A DNA stretch of 64,000 nt, from NCBI RefSeq assembly GCF_023100905.1, contig NZ_CP064686.1:62001-126000 (forward strand). Direction: 5' to 3'. This document shows positions 45,302 through 54,194 of the stretch, piece by piece. The notes below the pieces were generated by a model, which was given only the letters and a program-made list of their open reading frames with translations, was not told the DNA's origin and did no database searches. Source of the stretch: Bradyrhizobium sp. 4 (GTDB taxonomy: Bacteria; Pseudomonadota; Alphaproteobacteria; Rhizobiales; Xanthobacteraceae). Each line of letters begins with the position of its first letter. The first letter of the stretch is position 1. The position numbers and the translations under genes were made by a program.

Positions 45302-47497
45302 TCAGCGCGGCGGCGCGGTGCCGGGCGGGGGCGGCGGCAGCGAGGCCTGGCCACCGTTGAGCAGCGGCGTGATGTTGCGGACGGTGACGCGGCGGTTGAT
45401 CGCGCTCGGCCCTTGCGTCTGCTCCTTCAGATACTGCTCGCCGTAGCCCTGCGACGTCAGGTTCTCAGACGGCACACCGAATTGCTGGGTCAGCAATTCG
45501 GCCGCGGACTGCGCACGACGATCCGACAATGACAAATTGTCGACGTCGTTGCCAACCGCGTCGGTGTGACCTTCGATCAGGAACACCACACGCGGATTGG
45601 CCTGGATCGCACGGTTGAGACCGTCGGCGATCGACTGCAGCTTCGCCGCCTGGTCCGGTGGGATGGTCCACGATCCCGTTTCGAAGTTGATCGTGTTGAG
45701 GTCGATGCTCGGCATTTGCATGCGAACATTGGGGCTGTAGCGGATCTCGTCGAGCGTGTAGCGACGATCCACCCGTTGCACCGGCGGCGCCACCATCGTC
45801 TCGTAGATCACGTCCGGCGACGCTTCCTGGGCGTCGACGATATAACGATCGTAGGGCATGTTGACGACCGGAGGCGGCGCGTCGACATAGAAGCCGCCGA
45901 CCGACCGCGGATCGCGGTAGCTGTTGTCGATGATGACGAGCTCGCGCCCGGCAGGGTCCCTGCGGATTCGACGCAGCAGCCGCCCATCCTGACCGACAAC
46001 CGTAATGATCTGGCTGCCGTCGGGACGGATCACCACGGTGCGGGTATCGGCACCGACAGTCTCGGTGCGGATGTCGCGGGCGCCATAGCGGAAGCGATAG
46101 AGATCGTTGCCGCGGACGTATGTCTGCCCGCCCGGATCGCGGATGATGATGCGGTCCGGCTCGGTGTAGACGGTGCGACCGCCTTCGATGCTTTCGCGGC
46201 GCTGGTTGCGGTAGTCGGCGATGGTGGCGCCGATCACGGCACCGGCGACGACACCTGCACCGATCGCGAGCGGCGTCAGGTCACGCTGCGGCGGACGCGG
46301 CGGTGGCGGCAGAGGCGTGGTCGTGGTCGGGGCGGCGCGGAAGGCCGGCGCAACGGTGGGCGTCGCGTATTGTGCCCTGTTGGGTGGCGGGGTCGCAGCC
46401 GCCGAGCCCGGGACGGTGCTCGGTGCCGCCGCGCCAGCGGGGGGAGCCGGCGGCCGGGGCGGGGCGCCTGCCTGCGGCTGGGTCGGCGGAGCTCCGGCAG
46501 CGGGCGCGCCGGCAGGAGGCGTTCCTCCCTGCTGACCGGGGGTTGGCGTCGCGGCTGGAGCCGGGGTCGCGCCAGGAGCGGGCGTGGGTCCCGCACCGGG
46601 ACGTCCGGGCAGGGGCGTCGGAGCGCCACCGGGGGTCGGGGTAGTCGTCGGCGCGGGCGTGGCGCCCGGAGCAGGTGTCGCTGATCCAGCAGCCGGAGGC
46701 GCGCCGGGACGTCCGCCGGGGGGCGGCGCACCGGGGCGGCCAGTCGGCGGCGTGCTTCCCGGAGCTGGCGTTGCGGTCGGTGCAGGCGTTGCTGTCGGAG
46801 CAGGCGTGGCGGTCGGGGCAGCAGGCGTTGCCGGGCGCGCTGCGGGAGCAGCAGATGCCGGAGGCGTTGCTGTCGGCGCAGGCGCAGGCCGTCCCGAAGG
46901 ACCGGCCGCAGGAGGCGGCGGAGCTGTCGGTGCGTGCTGCTGCGGAGCGGGAGCGGGAGCGGGCGGTGGTGTGGGAGCCGGACGAGCCGCGGGCGGCGTC
47001 GGAGGCGGAGGTGTGGGTGCGTGCTGCTGCGGAGCCGCGGCGGGCGGCGGTGCCGGGGGCGTGGGAGCCGGGCGTGCCGCGGGCGGTGCAGGAGGCGGCG
47101 CATGCTGTTGCGGAGCCGCAGCCGGGGGCGGCGAAGGCGGCTTCGGAGCCGCAGGCGGCGGTGGGGGCGGTGGCGGTGCCGGACGGGCCGCAGGTGGCGG
47201 CGGAGGTGGCGGCGGAGCTGCTGGGCGCGGCGGTGCGGCAGCCGGCGGAGGTGCCGCGGGCGGATGGGGCGGTGCAGCTGCGGGCGGCGGTGCGGCCGGG
47301 CGCGCGGGCGCCGCAGGCGGCGCGGCCGCTGGCGGTCCCTTCGGCGGCTGCTTCGGTTTTCCGTCAGGGCCGGTCTCTTGTGGCTGCGCCTGCGCGACGA
47401 CGAGCGGCGGCGCGCCTTGTGCATGCGATGCGGAGCTTGCGAATTGCATCGCGGTCAGAGCCGTGGTGGCAAGCAGCACGAAACGAAGGTTGGTCAT
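45302..47497 (-). CDS. OmpA-family protein with a very long Pro/Ala-rich region
   Basis: 731 residues. A signal peptide (MTNLRFVLLATTALTAMQFASSASHA) is followed by about 350 residues that are almost only Pro and Ala with short repeats (for example TPAPTATPAPTATP). A hydrophobic glycine-zipper-like segment at about 410-425 (IGAGVVAGAVIGATIADYRN) comes next, then a beta region. A C-terminal OmpA peptidoglycan-binding domain (about 605-725) follows: LIEGHTDAVGNDVDNLSLSDRRAQSAAELL and INRRVTVR. The Asp and Arg that bind diaminopimelate are present. It would tether the outer envelope to peptidoglycan, with the Pro-rich part spanning the periplasm or exposed outside. Confidence 0.9.
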   Translation of the reverse strand: MTNLRFVLLATTALTAMQFASSASHAQGAPPLVVAQAQPQETGPDGKPKQPPKGPPAAAPPAAPARPAAPPPAAAPPHPPAAPPPAAAPPRPAAPPPPPPPPAARPAPPPPPPPPAAPKPPSPPPAAAPQQHAPPPAPPAARPAPTPPAPPPAAAPQQHAPTPPPPTPPAARPAPTPPPAPAPAPQQHAPTAPPPPAAGPSGRPAPAPTATPPASAAPAARPATPAAPTATPAPTATPAPTATPAPGSTPPTGRPGAPPPGGRPGAPPAAGSATPAPGATPAPTTTPTPGGAPTPLPGRPGAGPTPAPGATPAPAATPTPGQQGGTPPAGAPAAGAPPTQPQAGAPPRPPAPPAGAAAPSTVPGSAAATPPPNRAQYATPTVAPAFRAAPTTTTPLPPPPRPPQRDLTPLAIGAGVVAGAVIGATIADYRNQRRESIEGGRTVYTEPDRIIIRDPGGQTYVRGNDLYRFRYGARDIRTETVGADTRTVVIRPDGSQIITVVGQDGRLLRRIRRDPAGRELVIIDNSYRDPRSVGGFYVDAPPPVVNMPYDRYIVDAQEASPDVIYETMVAPPVQRVDRRYTLDEIRYSPNVRMQMPSIDLNTINFETGSWTIPPDQAAKLQSIADGLNRAIQANPRVVFLIEGHTDAVGNDVDNLSLSDRRAQSAAELLTQQFGVPSENLTSQGYGEQYLKEQTQGPSAINRRVTVRNITPLLNGGQASLPPPPPGTAPPR

Positions 47498-47682
47498 GTG
47501 GTGAACTTCCCCGGAAGGTTCTTTGACGAAGTGTTGGGATGAACAGCTACGCGTTAGGCCGGATTGTGGCGGACGAAGCGGGCGCGGCCCGATTTATTTC
47601 TGCACGCAAATCACCTCACTATGGTGACGTTCATTGCGCATTCAGACGCAGGTTGCAATTGCCTCGGATGTGATGCGTCGCC

Positions 47683-47925
47683 TCATGCGCGGTCCCGCGG
47701 CGGACTTGCATCCGTCGCGGGATTCGGCGTGAGCGGTCCGTTCGGTCCGCGTGATGGAATCTCTTCAGGCATGCGGCCTGGCAATTCGTCGGGCGGCGCT
47801 GGCGAGCCGGGCTCGCGCACTGGCGGCGCGATTTCAGGCTGCGGATTGCCCGGCGGAATCCCCGGCGGCGGCTCGGTGGGTGTGCCCGGCGTCGACGGCG
47901 GAATCTCGGGCGGCTCAATCGGCAT
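47683..47925 (-). CDS. Small proline-rich protein
   Basis: 80 residues, nearly one third Pro with Glu/Gly/Asp (MPIEPPEIPPSTPGTPTEPP...), no signal peptide or membrane helix. Its ATG overlaps the TAA stop of the PNPOx-like gene by one base (TAATG), which suggests translational coupling. Low-complexity content means it could be spurious. Function unknown. Confidence 0.5.
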   Translation of the reverse strand: MPIEPPEIPPSTPGTPTEPPPGIPPGNPQPEIAPPVREPGSPAPPDELPGRMPEEIPSRGPNGPLTPNPATDASPPRDRA

Positions 47926-48410
47926 TACATCGAGACCTTGCGGTTGTCGCCGAGATCGGGCCGCGTGTTGGTCACTGCCGCGGCCGCCATCTTCACATAG
48001 GAGATCACGGTGCCGGGCGAGTCCCAGAACTCGGCATCGTCGGGCGCGACCTTGAGCACGCGGATGTTGGGATCTTCCGCAGAGTCCCACCACGCCTTGG
48101 CCGGCGTCGAGAACAGCTCCTTGATCTTCGCACGGTCGTTGGAGACGACGGCAGTGCCGGTCAGCGACACGTATTTCTGGCTGCTCGCATCCGCGAACGA
48201 CAGGTTGATGGACGGATTGCGCGCGATCTCCTCGTCCTTGTGACGCCGCGCGTCGGTGAGGAAATATATCGTGTCCGCGTTGCGGTCGAGATAGGCGCTC
48301 ATCGGCCGCGCGCGGAGCTTGTCTCCATCGCGCGTCACCAGCATCGCGAATCCGATCGTCTTCATCAGATCCCATACGCGATCGACCTCGCGGGCATTGT
48401 CGTTGGCCAT
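47925..48410 (-). CDS. Pyridoxamine 5'-phosphate oxidase-like (general stress protein 26-type) protein
   Basis: 161 residues from ATG 48410, preceded by AAGGAG; the frame extends to 48473 without support. The split-barrel flavin fold appears in FAMLVTRDGDKLRARPMSAYLDRNADTIYF, INLSFADASSQKYVSLTGTA and APDDAEFWDSPG. This subgroup is close to general stress protein 26 and binds FMN or FAD; the physiological substrate is unknown. Confidence 0.92.
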   Translation of the reverse strand: MANDNAREVDRVWDLMKTIGFAMLVTRDGDKLRARPMSAYLDRNADTIYFLTDARRHKDEEIARNPSINLSFADASSQKYVSLTGTAVVSNDRAKIKELFSTPAKAWWDSAEDPNIRVLKVAPDDAEFWDSPGTVISYVKMAAAAVTNTRPDLGDNRKVSM

Positions 48411-48482
48411 GTCGTGCTCCTTCTTGCAAGGGACGACAACGGCGCGCGCGGAACGAGGTTCCGGCCGGAACATGGAACTTAT

Positions 48483-48869
48483 CTATTCCGGCGCGTGGCA
48501 AACCGCCTCGATGTTGTGGCCGTCAGGGTCGAGCACGAAGGCGCCGTAATAGGTCGGGTGATAATGCGCCCGAATGCCGGGCGGCCCGTTGTCGCGCCCG
48601 CCCGCCGCAATCGCCGCCTTGTAGAACGCATCCACCGTGGCGCGGTCCTTTGCCAGGATCGCGACATGCACCGGCTTGTTCAGCGCGCCCTCGCCGCCGA
48701 TCCAGAAATCCGGCTTGCCGTCGGCGCCGAAGCCGGCGGCCGGATCGTGTCCGGTCTGCTCCTGCGTGACCTCCATGATCAGGCTGTAGCCGAGCGGGGC
48801 CAATGCCTTGGCGTAGAACGCCTTGGCGCGCTCATAGTCGGAGACCGGGAATCCCATATGGTCGATCAT
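48483..48869 (-). CDS. VOC (glyoxalase/bleomycin resistance) family protein
   Basis: 128 residues. MIDHMGFPVSDYERAKAFYAKALAPLGY is the vicinal-oxygen-chelate opening with the metal-ligand His; the C-terminal YYGAFVLDPDGHNIEAVCH carries the matching D-P-D-G-H-N-I-E strand with the Glu ligand. A dimeric metal enzyme; substrate unknown. Confidence 0.93.
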   Translation of the reverse strand: MIDHMGFPVSDYERAKAFYAKALAPLGYSLIMEVTQEQTGHDPAAGFGADGKPDFWIGGEGALNKPVHVAILAKDRATVDAFYKAAIAAGGRDNGPPGIRAHYHPTYYGAFVLDPDGHNIEAVCHAPE

Positions 48870-48889
48870 CGTAACCTCGTCGTTCGTCG

Positions 48890-49825
48890 TCAGCGCGACA
48901 GGAACGTATTGCTCCGCGTCTTGCGCGCAACCACAAAACCGCGCGCGACCATGTCAGCGATACAATCTTCCCGCCAATCCTTTTGTGACAAATGCTCGAT
49001 CACCACCGCGCGCGGCCATAGCGATTGCGGCGCGTCGCGGAAGAAGCCGATCAGCACGCGATCCTCAAACCCCTCGACGTCGATCTTCAACGCGTCCACC
49101 TTGGTGACGCCGGCCTCGTCGAGAATGCGCGTCAACCGCAGCGAGGGCACTTTGATCGCCTCCGCGCTGGCCGTGCCGGTGACGACATGCGTAGCGCCGA
49201 GATTGCCGCCCCCGCTCTCGATCATCAGCTCGCCGTCGCTGTCGCCAGCGGCCGCCTGCACCAGGCGCACCTGCGTCGCTTGTGACGCGGCCTGGTTGAA
49301 CGAGAGCCGTCCAAACGTCGTCGGATGCGGCTCGATCGCGACCACTTTCCCCGATGGCCCGACCTGTCGCGCCATCACCAGCGCGAAAGTGCCGACATTG
49401 GCGCCGACGTCGACGAACACGCCGCCCTCCGCGGTGTGCTGGCGCAGGAAATCGAGCTCGTCGAGATTGTAATCGGGATTGAACAGCGCGCCGCGCTCGG
49501 TCGCGCTGCCCTGGTGATAGAAGCGGAACGATGCGCCCTGGTACTCCACGTCGACGGGACCACCGCGCAGCAGGTTCACCAATCGCGACAACCAGGGCCG
49601 GAACGCGCCGCGCTTCAGCCGCGATTGTGTCGCGAGGCGAATGATCGCGGCCTGCGCCGCGTTCGGCGCAAACGCGCCGAACGGCGCGGACGAAGGGGCA
49701 TTGTCGGTCGCCAAGTCAAAGTCCTCGTTGCAAGCGGCGCATGCATAGCCGGTTTTGCCGGGGACTCCAACGCTCGATCCGGACGACAATCGCCGGGACG
49801 ACGAAGAAAAGAGACCGAACCTCAC
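48890..49825 (-). CDS. FkbM family SAM-dependent methyltransferase
   Basis: 311 residues from GTG 49825, which overlaps the ABC transporter stop (GTGA). A TTG at 49714 with GAGGA ahead of it is an alternative, and would remove a Cys-containing leader that does not look like the family. The methyltransferase core is clear: VFVDVGANVGTFALVMARQVG (SAM motif I), VVAIEPHPTTFGRL, and VDALKIDVEGFEDRVL (post II). FkbM proteins O-methylate sugars or polyketides. Likely acts on an envelope glycan here. Confidence 0.9.
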   Translation of the reverse strand: MRFGLFSSSSRRLSSGSSVGVPGKTGYACAACNEDFDLATDNAPSSAPFGAFAPNAAQAAIIRLATQSRLKRGAFRPWLSRLVNLLRGGPVDVEYQGASFRFYHQGSATERGALFNPDYNLDELDFLRQHTAEGGVFVDVGANVGTFALVMARQVGPSGKVVAIEPHPTTFGRLSFNQAASQATQVRLVQAAAGDSDGELMIESGGGNLGATHVVTGTASAEAIKVPSLRLTRILDEAGVTKVDALKIDVEGFEDRVLIGFFRDAPQSLWPRAVVIEHLSQKDWREDCIADMVARGFVVARKTRSNTFLSR

Positions 49826-51777
49826 GCCGCCTTTTTCGGCGGCTTGCGCTGCCTCAGGAAGCGGCCGAGCAGCTTGCGCTTGCCCTTGCGCGGGATCAGC
49901 TCGATGTCGCTGACGAGCTTTGCGCCGCCCTTGCGGCGCTCCAGCACGATCTTGCGGCTGTGGAAGGCTTCCAGCTCGACGCGATGCGCGACGCTGACGA
50001 TGGTGGCCTTCGGCAGCTCGTCGGTGATCATCTTCATCATCTTGTCCTGGCTCTTCTCGTCGAGCGCCGAGGTCGCCTCGTCGAGCACGACGATGTCAGG
50101 GCTGTGCAGCAACAGTCGCGCGAAGGCCAGGCGCTGCTTCTCGCCGCCGGACAGCGTCTGGTCCCACGGTGCGTCTTCCTCGATCTTCTCCTTGAGATGG
50201 TCGAGACCGACCTTGTGCAGGGCCTCGCCGATCTCCTCCACGGTCCAGTCGTCTTCCGCGCCGGGATAGGCGACCGCGCGGCGCAAGGAGCCTGACGGCA
50301 CGTAGGGTCGCTGCGGCAGCATGAACAGCCGCCGGTCGGGATGGAAATTGACGCTGCCGCCGCCCCACGGCCAGAGCCCGGCGATGGCGCGCACCAGCGT
50401 GCTCTTGCCGGTGCCGGATTCGCCGGCCACCAGCAGCCGCTCGCCAGCCTCGACCACCACCTCGGTCTCGCCGACCACGGCGGTGCCGTCGTCGAGCGTG
50501 ACGGAGAGATCGTTCAGCTCCAGCATGGCATCGTTGCTGGTCTCGCCGCGCTTGATGCGGCCGATTCCGTCGCCCTGCTCGGCGCGCTCGAGACCGTCGA
50601 GCGACATCATCAGCGATGCGATGCGGCGAGCGCAGGCATTCCAGTCGGCGAGCCGCGGATAATTGTCGACCAGCCAACCGAACGCGCTCTGCACGATGGT
50701 AAAGGCGGAAGCCGCCTGCATCACCTGACCCAGCGTCATGCTGCCGTCGAGGAATTTTGGCGCGCAGAGCAGAAGAGGGACCACGGGAGCAACGAGGCTC
50801 GATCCCTGCGACACCAGCGTGGTGCGCATGTGCTGACCCGCCAGCCGCGCCCATTGCCGAAGCACGTTGGTGAAATTGCGGTCGATGCCGTCGCGCTCTT
50901 CCTCCTCGCCACCGAGCAGCGCGATGCTCTCGCCGTTCTCGCGCACGCGCGTCAGCGTGTAGCGAAAATCGGCCTCGGCCTGGTTCTTGTCCTCGGAGAC
51001 CTGCACGAATTGGCGGCCGATCACCAGGATCGAGCCCGAGGCGATTCCCGCATAAAGCATCGCGGCGATCACCAGGAAGCCGGGAATGGTGACCGACGAT
51101 CCCGCAAGCGTGACGGTGAGCGCACCGCCGATGGTCCAGAGCACGACGATGAAGGTCACGGCCGACAGCAGCGCAGACGTCACGCCGGCGAGAAAATCCA
51201 CCGGCGAATCGGTCGCGACGCGCAGATCCTCCGCGATCCGGTATTCCGGATTCTTATGGTCGCCGCTGACGAGATTGAGCTGGTAATAGCGGCCATTGCC
51301 GAGCCAGCGCGTCAGCACGCTTGCCGTCAGCCAGGCTCGCCAGCGCCGCTGGATGCCCATGCGCGCGAACACTTGTGCCACGCCGAGCACGATGCTGCCG
51401 ATCGCGAGCGGGAAGAACACCGCGGTGAGATGGAAGACGGTGGACGCCTCGCGCTTCTCGATCGCGTCGAAGATCGCCCGATTCCAGACGTTGATGCCGT
51501 ATTGGAAACCGACGGTCAGGACGATCAGCACGCCGAGGCCGATGGAGTAGAGCCATGCCAGCCGGTCGCCGTTGCGGCCCCAGAAGCCGCGCGCGCTGAT
51601 CCAGAAGCGGGTGAGGAGATAGTCCTTGCGGGCCTGCTCGGCCTCTTCGGGCGACAGCGCCGGGTCGGGCTCGACCAGCTCGGGCGGCGGCGGAGCCACT
51701 TCCTCGCCGGTCTCGCCGACGATTTCGACAATGGGCGGCTTCTTGCCCGATTCGCGCTTTCCGGCCGGCTTTTGCAT
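49822..51777 (-). CDS. YddA/BacA-like ABC transporter, fused permease and ATPase
   Basis: 651 residues. An N-terminal Pro/Glu-rich cytosolic tail is followed by a six-helix permease (about 65-340) of the ABC_membrane_2 / SbmA-BacA-like type, with the diagnostic NPEYRIAEDLRVATDSPVDF. The ATPase domain (about 415-640) contains Walker A GESGTGKST near 451, the signature LSGGEKQRLAFARLLL near 540, and Walker B IVVLDEATSALD. Related BclA proteins in Bradyrhizobium import peptides (including plant NCR peptides) and affect very-long-chain fatty-acid lipids. Assignment to BclA itself is not possible from this alone. Confidence 0.88.
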   Translation of the reverse strand: MQKPAGKRESGKKPPIVEIVGETGEEVAPPPPELVEPDPALSPEEAEQARKDYLLTRFWISARGFWGRNGDRLAWLYSIGLGVLIVLTVGFQYGINVWNRAIFDAIEKREASTVFHLTAVFFPLAIGSIVLGVAQVFARMGIQRRWRAWLTASVLTRWLGNGRYYQLNLVSGDHKNPEYRIAEDLRVATDSPVDFLAGVTSALLSAVTFIVVLWTIGGALTVTLAGSSVTIPGFLVIAAMLYAGIASGSILVIGRQFVQVSEDKNQAEADFRYTLTRVRENGESIALLGGEEEERDGIDRNFTNVLRQWARLAGQHMRTTLVSQGSSLVAPVVPLLLCAPKFLDGSMTLGQVMQAASAFTIVQSAFGWLVDNYPRLADWNACARRIASLMMSLDGLERAEQGDGIGRIKRGETSNDAMLELNDLSVTLDDGTAVVGETEVVVEAGERLLVAGESGTGKSTLVRAIAGLWPWGGGSVNFHPDRRLFMLPQRPYVPSGSLRRAVAYPGAEDDWTVEEIGEALHKVGLDHLKEKIEEDAPWDQTLSGGEKQRLAFARLLLHSPDIVVLDEATSALDEKSQDKMMKMITDELPKATIVSVAHRVELEAFHSRKIVLERRKGGAKLVSDIELIPRKGKRKLLGRFLRQRKPPKKAA

Positions 51778-51830
51778 GGCCGGATAACGCCAGCTAAATC
51801 AAAAGGTTCCCGCGAGTTCCAGGTGTCGGT

Positions 51831-54005
51831 TCATTCGGCGGCGCCGTTGCGGACCCGGCGGCGACGTGCGAGCCGGTGCAGCGCGCGCGATAGCTGATCG
51901 ATCGCGTAGGGCTTTTGCACGAGTTCGAAATCGACATTGCCATCCTGGGACATCGCCTCGCTGTAGCCGGTGGTCAGCACCACCGGCACGCCGATGCCGC
52001 GGTCGCGGACCGCCTGCGCGAGATCGAGCCCGGTCATACCGGGCATCACGATGTCCGAGAAGACGACATCGAAGCGATCGGAATCCATGACCAGCTCGGC
52101 GAGTGCGTCGGTTGCATTGTCGACCAGCGTGATGCTGTAGCCGAGCTCGGTGAGGCCGTCGGCCGCGAAATTGGCGAGCTCGATATTGTCCTCGACCAGC
52201 AGCACCGATATGCCGCTGCCGGCCACGGCCGGAGCCGTGTTCGGTGCCTGCCGCTGCGGCAGCAAATGCGGCGCCACGCGCGGCAGGTAGAGCGCGAAGG
52301 TGCTGCCGTGGCCTACCTCGCTGGTGACTGTCACCTCGCCGCCGGACTGGCGGGCGAAGCCGAACACCTGCGACAGGCCGAGACCGGTGCCGTGGCCGAC
52401 CTGCTTGGTGGTGAAGAACGGCTCGAAGATGCGCCCGAGCCGCGCAGCCGGAATGCCGATGCCGGTGTCACTGACGGCAATACCGACGAAGCCATGTTTG
52501 CCAGGAAGCTCATGGTGACCTGAAAGATCAGGGTTGCCCGAGACGGGAGCCCGCGTGTCCGCAATTGTCGCCGCGGCCTCGACCTCGAAAACGATCCTGC
52601 CCTTGCCGTGCATGGCATCGCGCGCATTGGTCGCCATGTTGATCAACGCCGTCTCGAACTGGCTTGCATCGGCATTGACGAGACAGGGCTCGGCCGGCAG
52701 CCGCATCGCGATTTCGATCGCGGGCCCGAGCAGCGTCGCGAGCATGTCGTGCAGTGACTGCAGCCGCGCGCCGACGTCGAACACTTCCGGCTTCAAGGTC
52801 TGGCGCCGCGCGAAGGCGAGCAGCTGCGAGGTCAGCTTTGCTGCGCGCCCGACCGCGTCCGCGATGGCAGTGATGTAGCGCTGGCGCCGCTCCTCGCTCA
52901 GTTGCGGCCGGTTCAGCAGATCGACCGAGGCGCGAATCACGGTCAGGAGGTTGTTGAAGTCGTGCGCGACGCCGCCGGTGAGCTGGCCGAGCGCCTCCAG
53001 GCGCTGGCTGTGCTTGAGCGCATCCTCGGCTTCGCGCCGCGCGGCGGCCTCGGCCTGGAGATGCTGGGTGCGCCGGAACGCGAACGCCAGCAGCAGAAAC
53101 AGCAGCGCGGTGGCGGGAATGCCGAATACCAGATGCTGGCCCATGGTGGCGAACCAGCGTGCGCGGATTGCCGAGGTCTCCAACCCCGCGCTGACATAGA
53201 TCGGATATTCGGCGATGCGTCGGTAGCCGATGCGCCGCTCGACCTCGTCCGATGGCCAGGCGATGGTGATGAGGCCATGCTCGGGATGAGCTGCGATGCT
53301 CCGGCCGACCGGCCCGTTAGGATCGAGCCTGAGGTCGCGGTCCAGCCGTGGAAGATGCGCCAGCACCACGCCGTCGGTGCGTCCCATGGCGACGAAGCTG
53401 CCGGCATCGGAGCCGATCCTGGCGTAAAAGCTCTCGAAATATTCCGGCAGGACGGAGGCCTGGATCACGCCGATGAAGCTGCCGTCGTCGGAGCCGCGGC
53501 GGCGGCTGACCCCGAAGAAGCGCGCGCCCTGATAGGGCTGACGCGGCGTCAGGGGAACACCGATGTAGCTGCCGATGCTCTGATCGACATGGGCCGCAAA
53601 ATAGTCACGGTCCGCAAAGCTCTGTGCCGGCGGCGGCGAGGCCAGGCTGTTGACCAGCGACTTTCCGTCCGCATCGAAGATCCATGCCGATTTCAGCTGC
53701 GGCAGCGAATCGGTCAGCTGCTTCAGGCGGCGGTGCAGGGCCGGCTCGCGCGCGCGGATGATGTCGTCGGGCATGCCGCGCACCACCTCGTTGATCTCGG
53801 CGAGGCTGCGGTCGATGGTCTCGAACACCTTGAGCGCGTGCTCGTGCGCGACATCGAGGGTGCGCTCGATCTCGCGGTCGGCGATGGCTTTGGTCGAGGT
53901 GTAGGAGATCGAGGCGGCGATCGCGAACAGTGCAATGGGCAGCGCCAGGGACGCAGCCATCATCCACTGCAGCAATCTCAGCGAGTTGCGTTGTGCGCCC
54001 TGCAC
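51831..54005 (-). CDS. Hybrid sensor histidine kinase with periplasmic Cache-type sensor
   Basis: 724 residues from GTG 54005 with GGAG five bases ahead. Transmembrane helices at about 14-34 and 285-305 enclose a periplasmic double-Cache-like domain (SAWIFDADGKSLVNSL, FADRDYFAAHVDQSIGSYIG). Then HisKA with the phosphoacceptor in GGVAHDFNNLLTVI, HATPase motifs NMATNARDAM, DTGIGIP and GHGTGLGLSQVFGF, and a C-terminal receiver (LLVEDN, FSDIVMPGMTG, LVQKPY). It senses a small periplasmic ligand; no HTH partner adjoins. Confidence 0.94.
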   Translation of the reverse strand: MQGAQRNSLRLLQWMMAASLALPIALFAIAASISYTSTKAIADREIERTLDVAHEHALKVFETIDRSLAEINEVVRGMPDDIIRAREPALHRRLKQLTDSLPQLKSAWIFDADGKSLVNSLASPPPAQSFADRDYFAAHVDQSIGSYIGVPLTPRQPYQGARFFGVSRRRGSDDGSFIGVIQASVLPEYFESFYARIGSDAGSFVAMGRTDGVVLAHLPRLDRDLRLDPNGPVGRSIAAHPEHGLITIAWPSDEVERRIGYRRIAEYPIYVSAGLETSAIRARWFATMGQHLVFGIPATALLFLLLAFAFRRTQHLQAEAAARREAEDALKHSQRLEALGQLTGGVAHDFNNLLTVIRASVDLLNRPQLSEERRQRYITAIADAVGRAAKLTSQLLAFARRQTLKPEVFDVGARLQSLHDMLATLLGPAIEIAMRLPAEPCLVNADASQFETALINMATNARDAMHGKGRIVFEVEAAATIADTRAPVSGNPDLSGHHELPGKHGFVGIAVSDTGIGIPAARLGRIFEPFFTTKQVGHGTGLGLSQVFGFARQSGGEVTVTSEVGHGSTFALYLPRVAPHLLPQRQAPNTAPAVAGSGISVLLVEDNIELANFAADGLTELGYSITLVDNATDALAELVMDSDRFDVVFSDIVMPGMTGLDLAQAVRDRGIGVPVVLTTGYSEAMSQDGNVDFELVQKPYAIDQLSRALHRLARRRRVRNGAAE

Positions 54006-54154
54006 GGTCGCTCCGGTCCCACACCGGAGAGCTTACTTGAATTTCGCGCCGGGAAGGAAGCGGCTTGTAGCGGGAACCAGAGGTTGCAACCTGCCGGCCT
54101 GCTCGTGCAGGGGCGGAGGCAAAATCTGCTCGAATACGCGCCCGCCGTAGAATG

Positions 54155-54175
54155 CCCCGGCCATTCCGGCCGGGG
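54155..54175. terminator. GC-rich hairpin after sdhB
   Basis: CCCCGGCC - ATTCC - GGCCGGGG, an 8-bp perfect stem 20-40 bp beyond the sdhB stop (minus strand). It has no U-tract, so it is a stabilising 3' hairpin or a Rho-dependent end rather than a classical terminator. It also resembles the arms of the type C repeats. Confidence 0.5.
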
Positions 54176-54194
54176 ATCGCAGCATAAGTGACGC

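Noticed and set aside
46584..47504. Long Gly/Ala-rich frame on the plus strand opposite the OmpA-family gene
   Set aside because: It is the antisense of the Pro-rich coding repeat; GC-rich codons give Gly/Ala on the other strand. No ribosome site or domain.
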